Below, one piece after another: positions 27,263 to 35,322 of a DNA stretch of 64,000 nt; the first letter of the stretch is position 1; every line of letters starts with the position of its first letter. Under the pieces are notes generated by a model that searched no databases, was not told where the DNA came from, and saw only the letters and a list, made by a program, of their open reading frames with translations. The translations under genes were made by a program, and so were the position numbers. The DNA comes from Marinobacter zhejiangensis (GTDB taxonomy: Bacteria; Pseudomonadota; Gammaproteobacteria; Pseudomonadales; Oleiphilaceae), in assembly GCF_900114775.1 (NCBI RefSeq), contig NZ_FOUE01000001.1:496001-560000 (forward strand), given 5' to 3'.

Positions 27263-28153
27263 TCAGGCCGTAGCCCGGAGGCGCTTTCGCAACAGTCCTC
27301 CAAAAAAGAACACCACCAGCCCCGCCATGATCAGGCCAGTGCCCTGCAACATCGCCGGCGATAGCTCCTCGTCGTTGAACCAGAACCCCAGGTACAACGC
27401 AAACACCGGCGTCACCAGGGTGATCAGCGCCACGGTGGTCGGGGCCAGATAACGAAGAATGTGATAGTAGCTGACGAATCCCAGCAACGATCCGAACAAC
27501 GCCAGGTACAGCACCGCCCAGGGCGATGGGCTCGCCCAGTCAATGACCGGCATCTGACCGTCCATCAACCACCAGGCCACCGCAAACAACGGCACACTGA
27601 GGATCAGCGAACCGACGGTCTGGGCCAGCGGGTGCATCTGGGCATCGGTCCGCTTCACCATGACGGCACTGACGCTGAACAGCAGCACTGCCACTAACAG
27701 CATCACGAAGCCCCCCAGCATATCCGCCGTCAACAGCACATCGTCCAGGAACAGAACCGCCAGCCCAAACAGCGCCAACAGGCAGGCAGCCCATTTGTAC
27801 AGAGGCATCGCCGGCTCATCGAGCAGCCATTGCGCCAGTATCGCCGACAGCATGGGCGACAGGCCAAAGAACACCGAAATCAGCCCGGATGGCACTCGCT
27901 GTGCGGCCATGTAGCTGAGCCCCAGTGCACCAAAAATTCCGACCAACGCCCAGCCATGGCTTTTCAGTTCCCTGGCGCGCCAGCACATGGGAATGCGCAG
28001 GAGCTTCACCAGTACCGCACCCAGCACCGCCGCGATGAGCATGCGCAGGCCTGCAGCCAGCATGGGGTGCAAGGTAGCGCCACTGAATGCGATACCAATG
28101 GGGGTAGTGGCCCAAACCAGGACCACCGTCAGATAAGCTGCCGGAACGGACAT
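27263..28153 (-). CDS. EamA/DMT-superfamily exporter
   Basis: 296 residues from the ATG at 28153, with a strong aaggag ribosome binding site; an in-frame start 33 bases upstream lacks one. Ten predicted spans in two EamA repeats, with VVLVWATTPIGIAFSG at the N-terminus and the RVPSGLISVFFGLSPMLSAI segment near the end of the first repeat. The substrate is unknown. It converges on the TetR gene with a 34-base gap. It is a single-gene unit preceded by the hairpin at 28204-28238. Confidence 0.87.
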   Translation of the reverse strand: MSVPAAYLTVVLVWATTPIGIAFSGATLHPMLAAGLRMLIAAVLGAVLVKLLRIPMCWRARELKSHGWALVGIFGALGLSYMAAQRVPSGLISVFFGLSPMLSAILAQWLLDEPAMPLYKWAACLLALFGLAVLFLDDVLLTADMLGGFVMLLVAVLLFSVSAVMVKRTDAQMHPLAQTVGSLILSVPLFAVAWWLMDGQMPVIDWASPSPWAVLYLALFGSLLGFVSYYHILRYLAPTTVALITLVTPVFALYLGFWFNDEELSPAMLQGTGLIMAGLVVFFFGGLLRKRLRATA

Positions 28154-28203
28154 GAGACTCCTTCTCCTACATTGAGGATTCCACAACCATCAACCCCGGG
28201 CAC

Positions 28204-28238
28204 AAAAAAGGCCGCAGGGCGAAAGCGCTGCGGCCTTT
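28204..28238 (-). terminator. Strong intrinsic terminator for minus-strand transcript
   Basis: The 11-base arms aaaggccgcag (28207-28217) and ctgcggccttt (28228-28238) pair perfectly. Read on the minus strand the hairpin ends in six or seven T residues (28204-28209). It lies 20 bases after the stop of the possible small gene at 28259-28363 and before the EamA gene. Confidence 0.8.
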
Positions 28239-28258
28239 GGGGAAATACGGTTAATTCG

Positions 28259-28363
28259 TCAGATCACAGTTCCCCAGTCCGCAGCCACAGCCACACGGCG
28301 CCACTTGGCCACCAGGGCCATCGGTCGTTTTGCGTGCTTACAGGCAAGGATCGGGGCGAACAT
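28259..28363 (-). CDS. Possible small gene, 34 codons
   Basis: A short frame beginning MFAPILACKHAKRP, continuing through a KWRR segment and ending ADWGTVI. ATG at 28363 has ggaaa seven bases upstream. A TTGACA hexamer sits 67-72 bases before the start and a strong terminator sits 20 bases after the stop, so the frame lies inside what looks like its own transcription unit. The peptide is basic, has one cysteine and two tryptophans, and has no signal or clear membrane segment. I do not recognise a named family with confidence. The alternative is a small RNA that is not translated. Comparative conservation would decide. Confidence 0.4.
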   Translation of the reverse strand: MFAPILACKHAKRPMALVAKWRRVAVAADWGTVI

Positions 28364-28405
28364 TGGATTTCCAGTATCGGGATAGAAAACAACTGACGAA
28401 CCCGC

Positions 28406-28435
28406 AGCATGCCGGGGATTTATAAAGACTGTCAA
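28406..28435 (-). promoter_or_regulatory. Possible promoter for the small transcription unit
   Basis: On the minus strand a perfect TTGACA (-35) occupies 28435-28430. At 18-base spacing the -10 position reads CATGCT, a weak match (three of six) to TATAAT. The downstream elements are a 34-codon frame and a terminator. Confidence 0.35.
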
Positions 28436-28476
28436 TGTTAAGTTTTTTACCTGCAGGCCTATCACTTGAGCTCGAT

Positions 28477-28584
28477 AGTGGCCGATGGCGGGTCTTCCGT
28501 AGCAGCGGCATGGATGCCGCGGTGCCCGACAGGTACATGGACGTACCTTAGAGGGCAGCAGAGGAAGACCCGCCATCGGCCACT
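28477..28584. repeat. 108-base structured intergenic repeat with cruciform potential
   Basis: Perfect 22-base arms at 28477-28498 and 28563-28584 enclose two inner hairpins: gcggcat/atgccgc (28505-28520) and aggtac/gtacct (28531-28548), the second flanked by tgccc (28523-28527) pairing with gggca (28553-28557). The result is a three-way junction with near-symmetrical DNA arms. It resembles the REP or BIME-like palindromic intergenic elements of marine gammaproteobacteria; I saw no second copy here. It carries no coding capacity of its own. Confidence 0.75.
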
Positions 28585-28617
28585 CACCTCTATACTCGCT
28601 GGCTAATAACATCCCCC

Positions 28618-28643
28618 AAAAAAGCCCCGCCAAATGGCGGGGC
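28618..28643 (-). terminator. Intrinsic terminator after the OYE gene
   Basis: Arms gccccgcc (28624-28631) and ggcggggc (28636-28643) with a four-base loop; on the minus strand six T residues (28623-28618) follow. It lies 39 bases past the OYE stop. Confidence 0.85.
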
Positions 28644-28681
28644 AAGAGGCGTCTACTCTACGAAGGAGTCAGACCGTGTGA

Positions 28682-29794
28682 TCAGTACAGCTTGGTCAGG
28701 GATTTGCGGGCAAACGGCTTAACGTCGTCGAGCCGGCCATCCTTCACCTTGACCAACCATTCCGGGTCCTGCAGCAGGGCACGACCCACAGCGATCAGTT
28801 CAAATTCACGGTTGTTCATGCGCTCCACCAGCTCGTCGATGCCGGACTGCTCCACCGACTCCTGCTTGCTGGCAAAAGTGCCGCTGATAAAGTCATCAGT
28901 CAGGCCCACACTGCCCACAGACATGGTCGGGATGCCGGTCAGTTTCTGGGTCCAGCCGGCCAAGTTGAGGTTGGAGCCCTCAAATTCCGGTTCCCAGAAG
29001 CGCCGGGTGGAGGCGTGGAAGATATCCACACCCGCTTCCGCCAACGGCTTCAGGAACGCTTCCAGCTGCTCTGGAGAATCCACCAGGCGAGCATCGTAGT
29101 CCTGCTGTTTCCACTGGGAGAAGCGCAGCATGATCGGGAAGTCCGGCCCTACGCGCTCACGCACGGCCTCAATGATTTCAATGGCGAAACGCTGACGATT
29201 GGCCATTGAACCGCCGTACTCGTCTTCCCGCTGGTTGGTGCCTTCCCAGAAGAACTGGTCGATAAGGTAGCCGTGTGCACCGTGAATCTCAACACCGTCG
29301 AAACCAATGGCTTTGGCATCCTGGGCAGCATCGGCGAAGGCTTTGACCACATCATCAATGTCGCCCTTGCTCATCGCCCGGCCATTCGGTTTACCTGGCG
29401 CAAACAGTCCGGAGGGGCTGTATCCCGGTACATTCGGCTCCGGCTCAACGCCTTCCTTACGGACCGCGCCCACGTGCCACAGCTGGGGGAAAATTTTGCC
29501 ACCCGCTTCATGAACCGCATCCACCACTTTCTTCCAGCCCGCCAGCGCCTCGGTGCCATGAAATGCCGGCACGTTGGGGTAACCATTGGCAGCGGCATGG
29601 TTCACGGTGGTGCCCTCTGTAATCAGCAGACCCACACCGCCCTCGGCACGACGGCGATAGTAATCCACCACATCGTCACCGGGCACATTGTTGGGCGAGA
29701 AATTACGGGTCATCGGCGCCATGGCCACACGGTTGGCCAGGGTCAGGGATTTCAACTCAAACGGCTCAAACAAAGGGCCCAGGTTCATGGTCAT
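28682..29794 (-). CDS. Old-yellow-enzyme family NADH:flavin oxidoreductase
   Basis: 370 residues from the ATG at 29794 (ggaga upstream). The single TIM barrel binds FMN. HGAHGYLIDQFF carries the H-x-x-H pair that binds substrate carbonyl or nitro oxygen, and the N-terminal ANRVAMAPMTRNF is typical. These enzymes use NAD(P)H to reduce activated C=C bonds, nitro-esters or quinone-like electrophiles in the cytosol. The divergent HxlR regulator and two operator repeats between them suggest an electrophile-induced response. It ends in its own terminator. Confidence 0.93.
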   Translation of the reverse strand: MTMNLGPLFEPFELKSLTLANRVAMAPMTRNFSPNNVPGDDVVDYYRRRAEGGVGLLITEGTTVNHAAANGYPNVPAFHGTEALAGWKKVVDAVHEAGGKIFPQLWHVGAVRKEGVEPEPNVPGYSPSGLFAPGKPNGRAMSKGDIDDVVKAFADAAQDAKAIGFDGVEIHGAHGYLIDQFFWEGTNQREDEYGGSMANRQRFAIEIIEAVRERVGPDFPIMLRFSQWKQQDYDARLVDSPEQLEAFLKPLAEAGVDIFHASTRRFWEPEFEGSNLNLAGWTQKLTGIPTMSVGSVGLTDDFISGTFASKQESVEQSGIDELVERMNNREFELIAVGRALLQDPEWLVKVKDGRLDDVKPFARKSLTKLY

Positions 29795-29864
29795 GTTCAC
29801 TATCTCCACGCTTTACAGTGGCAAGGATTGGATCACCCGGCGCATGGCCAGGCACCGTCAATTA

Positions 29865-29910
29865 GGTTTCATAATGCAACCCTATTGAATCTGGTTTTAG
29901 TTTGCAACCC
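29865..29910. promoter_or_regulatory. Two direct copies of an 18-base element between OYE and HxlR genes
   Basis: ggtttcataatgcaaccc (29865-29882) and ggttttagtttgcaaccc (29893-29910) match at 13 of 18 positions and begin 28 bases apart. Each has ggtt at one end and aacc near the other, forming a loose dyad as expected for a dimeric winged-helix repressor. Both lie between the divergent starts at 29794 and 29931. Confidence 0.6.
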
Positions 29911-29930
29911 TTTTAGGTAGACTTACCGAC

Positions 29931-30389
29931 ATGGCCAGAAAACGTTTTGATGATTCCAGTTGTTCCGTCGCCCGCGCCCTCAATGAAGTGGGGGACTGGT
30001 GGTCGCTGCTGATTGTGCTGCAAGCCATGTACGGCACCCGCCGTTACGTGGATTTCCAGCAACAGCTCGGTATTGCCAAGAATATTCTTTGTGACCGCCT
30101 CAGCCGGTTGGTTGAGAACGAGGTGCTGACCAAGGTGGATGTCGGTGAGCACGGCTCACGCTTCGAATATCGGCTGACCGACAAGGGCCGCGACCTGTTC
30201 CCGGTGGTGATCGCACTGCGCCAGTGGGGAGATAAGTGGAATCCGGCCCCGGACCGACCGCCCCTGGATCTGAGAGACCGCGACAGTGGCCGCCCCATCA
30301 AACAGATACAGGTTCAGGATGCTGACGGCAAACCGCTGTCTCTGCGTGATGTCTTCCTGCCAAACCTGGACAGCGGCCCCGCTGACTAG
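29931..30389 (+). CDS. HxlR-family winged-helix regulator
   Basis: 152 residues. Residues about 10-105 form the HxlR/MarR-like winged helix: CSVARALNEVGDWWSLLIVLQAMYG, then RRYVDFQQQLGIAKNILCDRLSRLVENEVL and a wing ending YRLTDKGRDLFPV. HxlR proteins act as dimers, often sensing aldehydes, quinones or other electrophiles through cysteine; C11 and C54 are candidates. It is divergent from the OYE reductase gene and shares two operator repeats with it, which supports a repressor role for that enzyme. The C-terminal 40 residues are not conserved in the family as far as I can tell. Confidence 0.92.
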   Translation: MARKRFDDSSCSVARALNEVGDWWSLLIVLQAMYGTRRYVDFQQQLGIAKNILCDRLSRLVENEVLTKVDVGEHGSRFEYRLTDKGRDLFPVVIALRQWGDKWNPAPDRPPLDLRDRDSGRPIKQIQVQDADGKPLSLRDVFLPNLDSGPAD

Positions 30390-30564
30390 ACGCTTCGGCA
30401 TTCCCCTATGGGCCAGGTGTGCAAACCTTTGAGCCAGGTCAATTTCACCCCCGCCGACCAACCCTGACAACATCGCACTTGTCTTAGATCAATTTAACTC
30501 TGCCTCAGCCGGGTAAGCTTCGAGTCATCCAATATTTCATTGCATGTTGACCAAGGAGTTTGCC

Positions 30565-31284
30565 ATGTCCAAATTCATGAAAACCAGTACCCTTGCAGGC
30601 TGCCTGCTGATGACCGGCGTGGCCCAGGCCCACGAAGCCGGTGATTTCCTGCTGCGGGTTGGCGCCGCCCTTGTCGATCCGGACACCTCAAGCGGCAATG
30701 TGATGCTTGGCGGCAACGGTGTGGGTGATGGCAACTGGCAGGTGGACGTCGACTCCGACACTCAGCTCGGTATTACGGCTACGTACATGCTGACCGACCA
30801 TATTGGTGTTGGCCTGCTCGGCGCAACCCCGTTCAGCCACGACATCAACGCCGCGGGCTCCATCGACGGTGCCGGCAAGCTGGGTGAAACCAAGCACCTG
30901 CCGCCGACCCTGACTGCACAGTTCTATCCGCTGGACAGCACGTCACAGTTCCAGCCGTACGTTGGTATCGGCATCAACTACACCAATTTCTTCGAGGAAA
31001 AGACCACTGCAACCCTGACTGGCGCAGTGGACTCAGCGCTGGGCGGCGGCGTGATTGACGGCACCGCCCTGCGTCTGGACGACAGTTTCGGCATTGCTGC
31101 CGAGCTGGGACTGGATGTGAAGCTGACCGACCGTATCGGTCTTAATGCCTCCATGTGGTGGATCGACATCGACACCACCGCCAAGATTGATGCCATCCAG
31201 AATGGCCAGACCATCGGCACCGCCGAGGTTGATGTGGACATCGACCCGATGGCTTACATGGTTGGCCTGAGCTACACCTTCTAG
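30565..31284 (+). CDS. ompW: OmpW-family outer-membrane protein
   Basis: 239 residues from the ATG at 30565 with a strong aaggag ribosome binding site. The signal peptide ends in VAQA around residue 22. The mature protein begins HEAGDFLLRVGAALVDPD, as in OmpW/AlkL, and is an eight-stranded beta-barrel ending with aromatic F (MVGLSYTF), required for outer-membrane assembly. OmpW-type barrels take up small hydrophobic molecules by lateral diffusion. In this hydrocarbon-associated setting a role in alkane or lipid uptake is possible. It ends at a terminator that lies inside the 3' end of rhlE. Confidence 0.95.
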   Translation: MSKFMKTSTLAGCLLMTGVAQAHEAGDFLLRVGAALVDPDTSSGNVMLGGNGVGDGNWQVDVDSDTQLGITATYMLTDHIGVGLLGATPFSHDINAAGSIDGAGKLGETKHLPPTLTAQFYPLDSTSQFQPYVGIGINYTNFFEEKTTATLTGAVDSALGGGVIDGTALRLDDSFGIAAELGLDVKLTDRIGLNASMWWIDIDTTAKIDAIQNGQTIGTAEVDVDIDPMAYMVGLSYTF

Positions 31285-31301
31285 GAATACCAGTCCGTCA
31301 C

Positions 31302-32690
31302 TTATCGTGTACGCTGTGGTTTGGGCCCGCTGGAAGCGGGCCCCTTTTTTGCCCCGCCGCTGTTTGATCGACCACCATTGCCTCGACCCCCAGCCAACGT
31401 TTTGCGCAGGCCATCGCCACCATTTCTGGCACCACCGCCATTTTTAGCACTCGCACCAGCCCCGTTTCTGGCGCCACCACCATTTCGGGACTGACCGCCG
31501 CCGGAGCGGTTACGTGCTTTTGACGGATCGGCCTTTGCCTTGGGCTTCAACGGCAGGTTGTTGATCGGCTCAAACCCGTCCACCATTTCCCGGGGGATCT
31601 GCTGGCTGATCAGCCGCTCGATACCCGCCAGCAACTTACCTTCGTCGGCACAGACCAGCGACACGGCATGGCCTCGTTCACCGGCACGACCGGTACGACC
31701 GATGCGGTGGACATAGTCCTCCGGCACATTAGGCAGCTCGAAGTTCACCACCTGGGGCAACTGCTTGATATCCAGCCCACGGGCAGCGATATCGGTGGCC
31801 ACCAGAACGCGAATTTCACCATCCTTGAAGTTGCTCAAAGCCCGGGTGCGAGCGCCCTGGGACTTGTTGCCGTGAATGGCCGCGGCACTGATGCCGTCTT
31901 TTTCCAGCTTCTGGGTCAGGCGATTGGCGCCATGCTTGGTACGGGTAAAGACCAGCACCTGCTGCCAGTTGTTGTCATGAACCAGGCGGCTCAGCAGCGC
32001 TGACTTGCGGCTCGGATCCACCGGGTACACCGTCTGCTTGATGGTCTTGGCGGTAGTGTTGCGCGGAGAAACCTCTACCTGGACCGGATTATCGAGCAGC
32101 CCCTGGGCCAGCTTGCGGATCTCACCGGAGAACGTCGCGGAGAACAACAGGTTCTGGCGCTGTTCCGGCAACAACGCCAGAATCTTGCGAATATCACGGA
32201 TAAAACCCATGTCGAGCATGCGATCCGCTTCATCCAGTACCAGGATGTCGAGATCGTTAAAACTCACCACACCCTGCTGGTGCAAATCCAGCAACCGGCC
32301 CGGCGTTGCAATCAGCACTTCCACGCCCTGGCGCAGACGGCGAATCTGGGGGTTGATCTTGACGCCACCAAACACCACCGCCGAAGACGTAGGCAGATAC
32401 TTGCTGTACAGGGCAACACTGTCACCCACCTGGGCCGCCAACTCACGGGTTGGTGCCAGGATCAGGGCACGAACACCCTTGCCTTTGGGCTCACTCTGGG
32501 ACAGGCGCTGAAGCAGCGGCAGGGTAAAACCTGCGGTCTTGCCGGTGCCGGTCTGGGCGGCAGCCATGACATCACGACCGGAAAGGACCGCCGGAATGGC
32601 CTGGGACTGAATGGGGGATGGACGATCGTAGCCCTGGTCTGAAGTTGCACGAACCAGCGCCTCAGACAGGCCGAGGGAAGAAAAACTCAT
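31302..32690 (-). CDS. rhlE: DEAD-box ATP-dependent RNA helicase, RhlE type
   Basis: 462 residues. The Q motif and Walker A (AAQTGTGKT, about 44-52), motif Ia PTRELA, motif [10 protein letters not shown], motif III SAT, motif V RGLDIKQ and motif [10 protein letters not shown] are all present, in RecA domain order. Residues about 375-462 are a low-complexity basic tail rich in G, N, R, K and S, an RNA-binding extension usual in RhlE. It unwinds RNA in ribosome assembly and cold or stress adaptation. The 230 bases upstream of the start contain GC-rich hairpin-like runs, which may form a long structured leader. The ompW terminator overlaps the last codons. Confidence 0.95.
   Translation of the reverse strand: MSFSSLGLSEALVRATSDQGYDRPSPIQSQAIPAVLSGRDVMAAAQTGTGKTAGFTLPLLQRLSQSEPKGKGVRALILAPTRELAAQVGDSVALYSKYLPTSSAVVFGGVKINPQIRRLRQGVEVLIATPGRLLDLHQQGVVSFNDLDILVLDEADRMLDMGFIRDIRKILALLPEQRQNLLFSATFSGEIRKLAQGLLDNPVQVEVSPRNTTAKTIKQTVYPVDPSRKSALLSRLVHDNNWQQVLVFTRTKHGANRLTQKLEKDGISAAAIHGNKSQGARTRALSNFKDGEIRVLVATDIAARGLDIKQLPQVVNFELPNVPEDYVHRIGRTGRAGERGHAVSLVCADEGKLLAGIERLISQQIPREMVDGFEPINNLPLKPKAKADPSKARNRSGGGQSRNGGGARNGAGASAKNGGGARNGGDGLRKTLAGGRGNGGRSNSGGAKKGPASSGPKPQRTR
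31323..31350 (+). terminator. ompW terminator embedded in the rhlE coding end
   Basis: Arms gggcccgct (31323-31331) and agcgggccc (31335-31343) around a three-base loop are followed by six T residues (31345-31350). The same bases encode the GPASSGP end of the minus-strand helicase. Confidence 0.85.
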
Positions 32691-32920
32691 AGATTTAAAC
32701 TCTTGAATAAAAGCCCGGGCATAGCCGGGGACACCCGGGGAAACAGATCCGGGTGTACTGGACGACTACGGTCACTCGCCGCAATAAAGGGGGTGCCGTC
32801 CTCTGACAGGTCGTATCGGATGGGTCGCAAGCCGGTGTTTGAGCCGGTAACTGCGGAGTCCTTCGAGGCAGGATGGCGGGCACAGTACCAGAGCGGTCAA
32901 CAAATAGCCAGCGCCATCGG
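32691..32920 (-). promoter_or_regulatory. Upstream region of rhlE; no gene seen
   Basis: This 230-base gap between the arfB stop and the rhlE start holds no supportable gene. The segment 32712-32760 is rich in cccggg/cggg and can form several short hairpins, compatible with a structured 5' leader of the helicase mRNA as seen for cold-inducible helicases. That is an inference from base composition only. Confidence 0.3.
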
Positions 32921-33331
32921 TTACAGCACCCGGCCGCGCAGGGACTTGGTTTTGCCGCGGTGGCTCTTGCTGTCCATGCGACGCTGGCGGGCCGCCCGGC
33001 TGGGTTTGGTCGGACGCCGGGCCTTGTCCACCTTCACCGCGGCCAGGATCAGATCCCGCAAACGCGCCAGGGCATCGTCCCGGTTCTGATCCTGGGTCCG
33101 ATAACTCTGGGCCTTGATCACAATGACCCCGTCCTTGCTGATGCGCTGATCCGACAGGGCCAGCAGCCGCTCTTTGTAGAACGCCGGCAGGCTGGAGCGA
33201 CGAATGTCGAAACGCAGGTGGATCGCTGATGAGACCTTGTTGACGTTCTGACCGCCCGCCCCCTGGGCACGGATCGGGTTGATCTCGATTTCCCAGTCAG
33301 CCAGGGTAACGGCGTTGGAAATCTTCAGCAT
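32921..33331 (-). CDS. arfB: ArfB, peptidyl-tRNA hydrolase for ribosome rescue
   Basis: 136 residues from the ATG at 33331 (ggag five bases upstream); a GTG two codons earlier is less likely. The catalytic GGQ is in [17 protein letters not shown] near residue 25, followed by the [12 protein letters not shown] segment of the release-factor domain. The C-terminal tail (about residues 100-136) is strongly basic and would enter the mRNA channel of stalled ribosomes. ArfB frees ribosomes stuck on mRNA lacking a stop codon. The bluB-type gene ends 15 bases upstream on the same strand, so the two are likely cotranscribed. Confidence 0.96.
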   Translation of the reverse strand: MLKISNAVTLADWEIEINPIRAQGAGGQNVNKVSSAIHLRFDIRRSSLPAFYKERLLALSDQRISKDGVIVIKAQSYRTQDQNRDDALARLRDLILAAVKVDKARRPTKPSRAARQRRMDSKSHRGKTKSLRGRVL

Positions 33332-33346
33332 GTCCACTCCGTTGCC

Positions 33347-33994
33347 TCATTCGTAACGGTCAACGTGAACAACCGTCTCCAGCGGTTTACGCCGGTCCCA
33401 GGCCAGGCGTTCCAGTTCCGGGGTATCGAAGAACTGACGGACATAGCCCAGGCAAAGGTACCCAACCAGCTTGTTCTCTGGCGGGGCATTCAACAGCTGC
33501 TTGACCGTATCCGGGTTGAGGATACTCACCCAGCCCATCCCCACATTGAGTGCCCGGGCCATCAACCACATGTTCTGAATGGCACAGACCACACTGTACT
33601 CGCCCACCTCAGCCATGGACGTCTGGCCCAGCACGGGGCCTGCCGAGGGTTTGTAGAACACGGCAATGTTCACCGGCGCTTCCAGGATACCTTCCAGTTT
33701 CAGGCGGGTATAAAGGTTACGCCGATCGCCGGAAAAGCGGGCCTCGGCTTTCTGGTTCTCAACCTCAAAGTCCGCCACCACCTGACGGCGGATGGCTGGG
33801 TCACGAACCATCACGAACTCCCAGGGTTGGGAGTAGCCGACGGATGGGGCCAGGGTAGCCGCCCGCAGAATCTGCGACACCACCTCATCCGGCACCTCGT
33901 CGGCAAGGAAGTTGTTACCTCTCACATCCCGCCGGTGCAGCATGATGTCCACCAGCAGGTCCTGATCAGCGTCGGTAAACTTCCGGTTCTCCAT
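33347..33994 (-). CDS. bluB: 5,6-dimethylbenzimidazole synthase (BluB)
   Basis: 215 residues of the nitroreductase-like FMN fold. The segments RRDVRGNNF near residue 22 and APSVGYSQPWEFVMV near residue 50 mark BluB rather than ordinary nitroreductases. BluB breaks reduced FMN with oxygen to yield 5,6-dimethylbenzimidazole, the lower ligand of cobalamin. The gene lies in a tight row with ytoQ, a DUF3012 gene and arfB (gaps of 15-20 bases), none of which is linked to B12. The B12-dependent eutBC lie about 3 kb upstream on the same strand. No cobalamin riboswitch was recognised. Confidence 0.93.
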   Translation of the reverse strand: MENRKFTDADQDLLVDIMLHRRDVRGNNFLADEVPDEVVSQILRAATLAPSVGYSQPWEFVMVRDPAIRRQVVADFEVENQKAEARFSGDRRNLYTRLKLEGILEAPVNIAVFYKPSAGPVLGQTSMAEVGEYSVVCAIQNMWLMARALNVGMGWVSILNPDTVKQLLNAPPENKLVGYLCLGYVRQFFDTPELERLAWDRRKPLETVVHVDRYE

Positions 33995-34009
33995 GGTTTG
34001 CCCTACTGC

Positions 34010-34180
34010 TTAACGGAACACACAATGCTTGGCGTAATCCCCGGCATCGTTAGCGCTCCACTCACCCTTGGGGGTTTCGTCCATATTTTCACACCAGGCT
34101 TCACTGCCAACTTCCGGCGAACAGCCCGTCAAAAGTGCAGTAAACAGGCCAGCAAACATCAGTGCAGTCAGTTTTTTCAT
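34010..34180 (-). CDS. Small DUF3012 lipoprotein
   Basis: 56 residues from the ATG at 34180. The signal ends in the lipobox LTGC (cysteine near residue 20). The mature 37 residues contain SEAWCENMDETPKGEW and NDAGDYAKHC, the pattern of DUF3012, with two further cysteines that may form a disulfide. The function is unknown. It lies between ytoQ and bluB with gaps of 20 and 15 bases, so it is probably part of one transcript. Confidence 0.87.
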   Translation of the reverse strand: MKKLTALMFAGLFTALLTGCSPEVGSEAWCENMDETPKGEWSANDAGDYAKHCVFR

Positions 34181-34200
34181 GGTTCTCGCCTTCATTGGAT

Positions 34201-34644
34201 TTATTGTGCTGTAGTTACGTATTTCAGAATCTCGACCACCTGTTCCGGGGACTGGGCCCAGGCCATGGCGGAGGCATCCACTTCCTTCAACGGGTGGACG
34301 ATATCATCCCCGTGCAGAGTGATGTACGGCGTACCCAAGGCAGCGCAGTAACCAGCATCAAACGCCGCATTCCACTGCTTGTACTTGTCGCCGAAACGGA
34401 TAACCGCGATGTCGCAGGATTCAATCAGGGTCTTGGTGCGGATGCCGTTGACCTTGGATGATTGGTGGTCACGCCAGAACGAGTTCTCCGGAACACCAAG
34501 CACATCACCGGCGGCATCGCTGGCTTCATGGTTGGTCACCGGCGCCGTGAACTCCACGGGCAGGCCGGCCGCCTCGGCGCCAGCCTGAATCTGCTCTCGC
34601 CAGTCAGTATGGATTTCGCCAGAAAGGTATACGGTCCAGATCAT
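34201..34644 (-). CDS. ytoQ: YtoQ-family protein
   Basis: 147 residues. The N-terminal MIWTVYLSGEIHTDWREQI and the segment IAVIRFGDKYKQWNAAFDAG are distinctive of YtoQ, a family related in fold to nucleoside 2-deoxyribosyltransferase/TIR-like enzymes. The catalytic activity is not known. It is the first gene of the probable ytoQ-DUF3012-bluB-arfB run. Confidence 0.9.
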   Translation of the reverse strand: MIWTVYLSGEIHTDWREQIQAGAEAAGLPVEFTAPVTNHEASDAAGDVLGVPENSFWRDHQSSKVNGIRTKTLIESCDIAVIRFGDKYKQWNAAFDAGYCAALGTPYITLHGDDIVHPLKEVDASAMAWAQSPEQVVEILKYVTTAQ

Positions 34645-34720
34645 CGGTTCTCTCCTGAAAATTCAATTCATCACCTTGAAACTGACAGGCATCATACGCG
34701 AGCCATGGACAGGAATCACA

Positions 34721-35134
34721 TCACCGCCCCGCGGACGACCCTCGTCCCTGACGCCGCAACCGGCGCTCGACCCAGGTATGGTAAAGCCAGGACAAACACT
34801 GGCGCAGCCCCGGCAAACCGATCAGCCAGGCCAGAGGCTTCAGCCGCGGGACCCGGGACATTAGCAGGATGTAAGCATCCAGCTCGCGGTGGATACGCCC
34901 ACCGGCATCCTGCACATGCAGCTCCCGCAGCGCGGCATCGGGATCGATGCCCAAGGCCCGGAGCTCGTCATCGCGACCGGTAATGTCCAGCCAGCGCACC
35001 GACTCACCCGCCTTACCGGCCCATGCCTGATACCAGTGTCGGTCCCGGATACACGCCGGACAGGCGCCATCGTAGAACACCGTCAAGGGCTGCCGGGGTT
35101 GGGGCTTTGTCGGTATGGGGGAGGATTGAGCCAT
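34721..35134 (-). CDS. DCC-family thiol-disulfide oxidoreductase-like protein (DUF393)
   Basis: 137 residues from the ATG at 35134; an ATG two codons upstream is equally possible. The motif FYDGACPACIRD near residue 20 gives the DxxCxxC signature that names the DCC family and resembles a thioredoxin-type active site. One hydrophobic helix follows around residue 100. A redox function is expected but not proven. It is 76 bases upstream of ytoQ and may be read with it. Confidence 0.88.
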   Translation of the reverse strand: MAQSSPIPTKPQPRQPLTVFYDGACPACIRDRHWYQAWAGKAGESVRWLDITGRDDELRALGIDPDAALRELHVQDAGGRIHRELDAYILLMSRVPRLKPLAWLIGLPGLRQCLSWLYHTWVERRLRRQGRGSSAGR

Positions 35135-35267
35135 GGCCACCTCACGCAGTCAGTCCGGCCTCGATACGCCCATTGTAGTCCTGTTCGGGACGGTATTCCC
35201 GACGACAACGGCGCTTATCCAGCCCGCTCCTGGCAGACCCCAGGCTTTGAGATTCAGGCCCAACCCT

Positions 35268-35304
35268 AAAAAAAACGGGAAGTCCCTGAGGACTTCCCGT
35301 TTTT
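35268..35304 (-). terminator. Strong terminator after the thioesterase gene (bidirectional shape)
   Basis: The 10-base arms cgggaagtcc (35276-35285) and ggacttcccg (35290-35299) pair perfectly. A runs and T runs flank both sides, so it can stop minus-strand transcripts (T run 35275-35268) and plus-strand ones. It follows the thioesterase stop by 19 bases. Confidence 0.9.
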
Positions 35305-35322
35305 GCTGCTAGGGCCGTGCGG

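Noticed and set aside
20482..28153. Three EamA genes as a recent local amplification
   Set aside because: The three proteins differ throughout, have different regulators and orientations; they share only the family fold.
28259..28645. Longer 128-codon minus-strand frame that contains the small candidate gene
   Set aside because: It would run through the terminator of the OYE gene and the palindromic repeat, and its N-terminal part has no ribosome site; only the last 34 codons have supporting signals.
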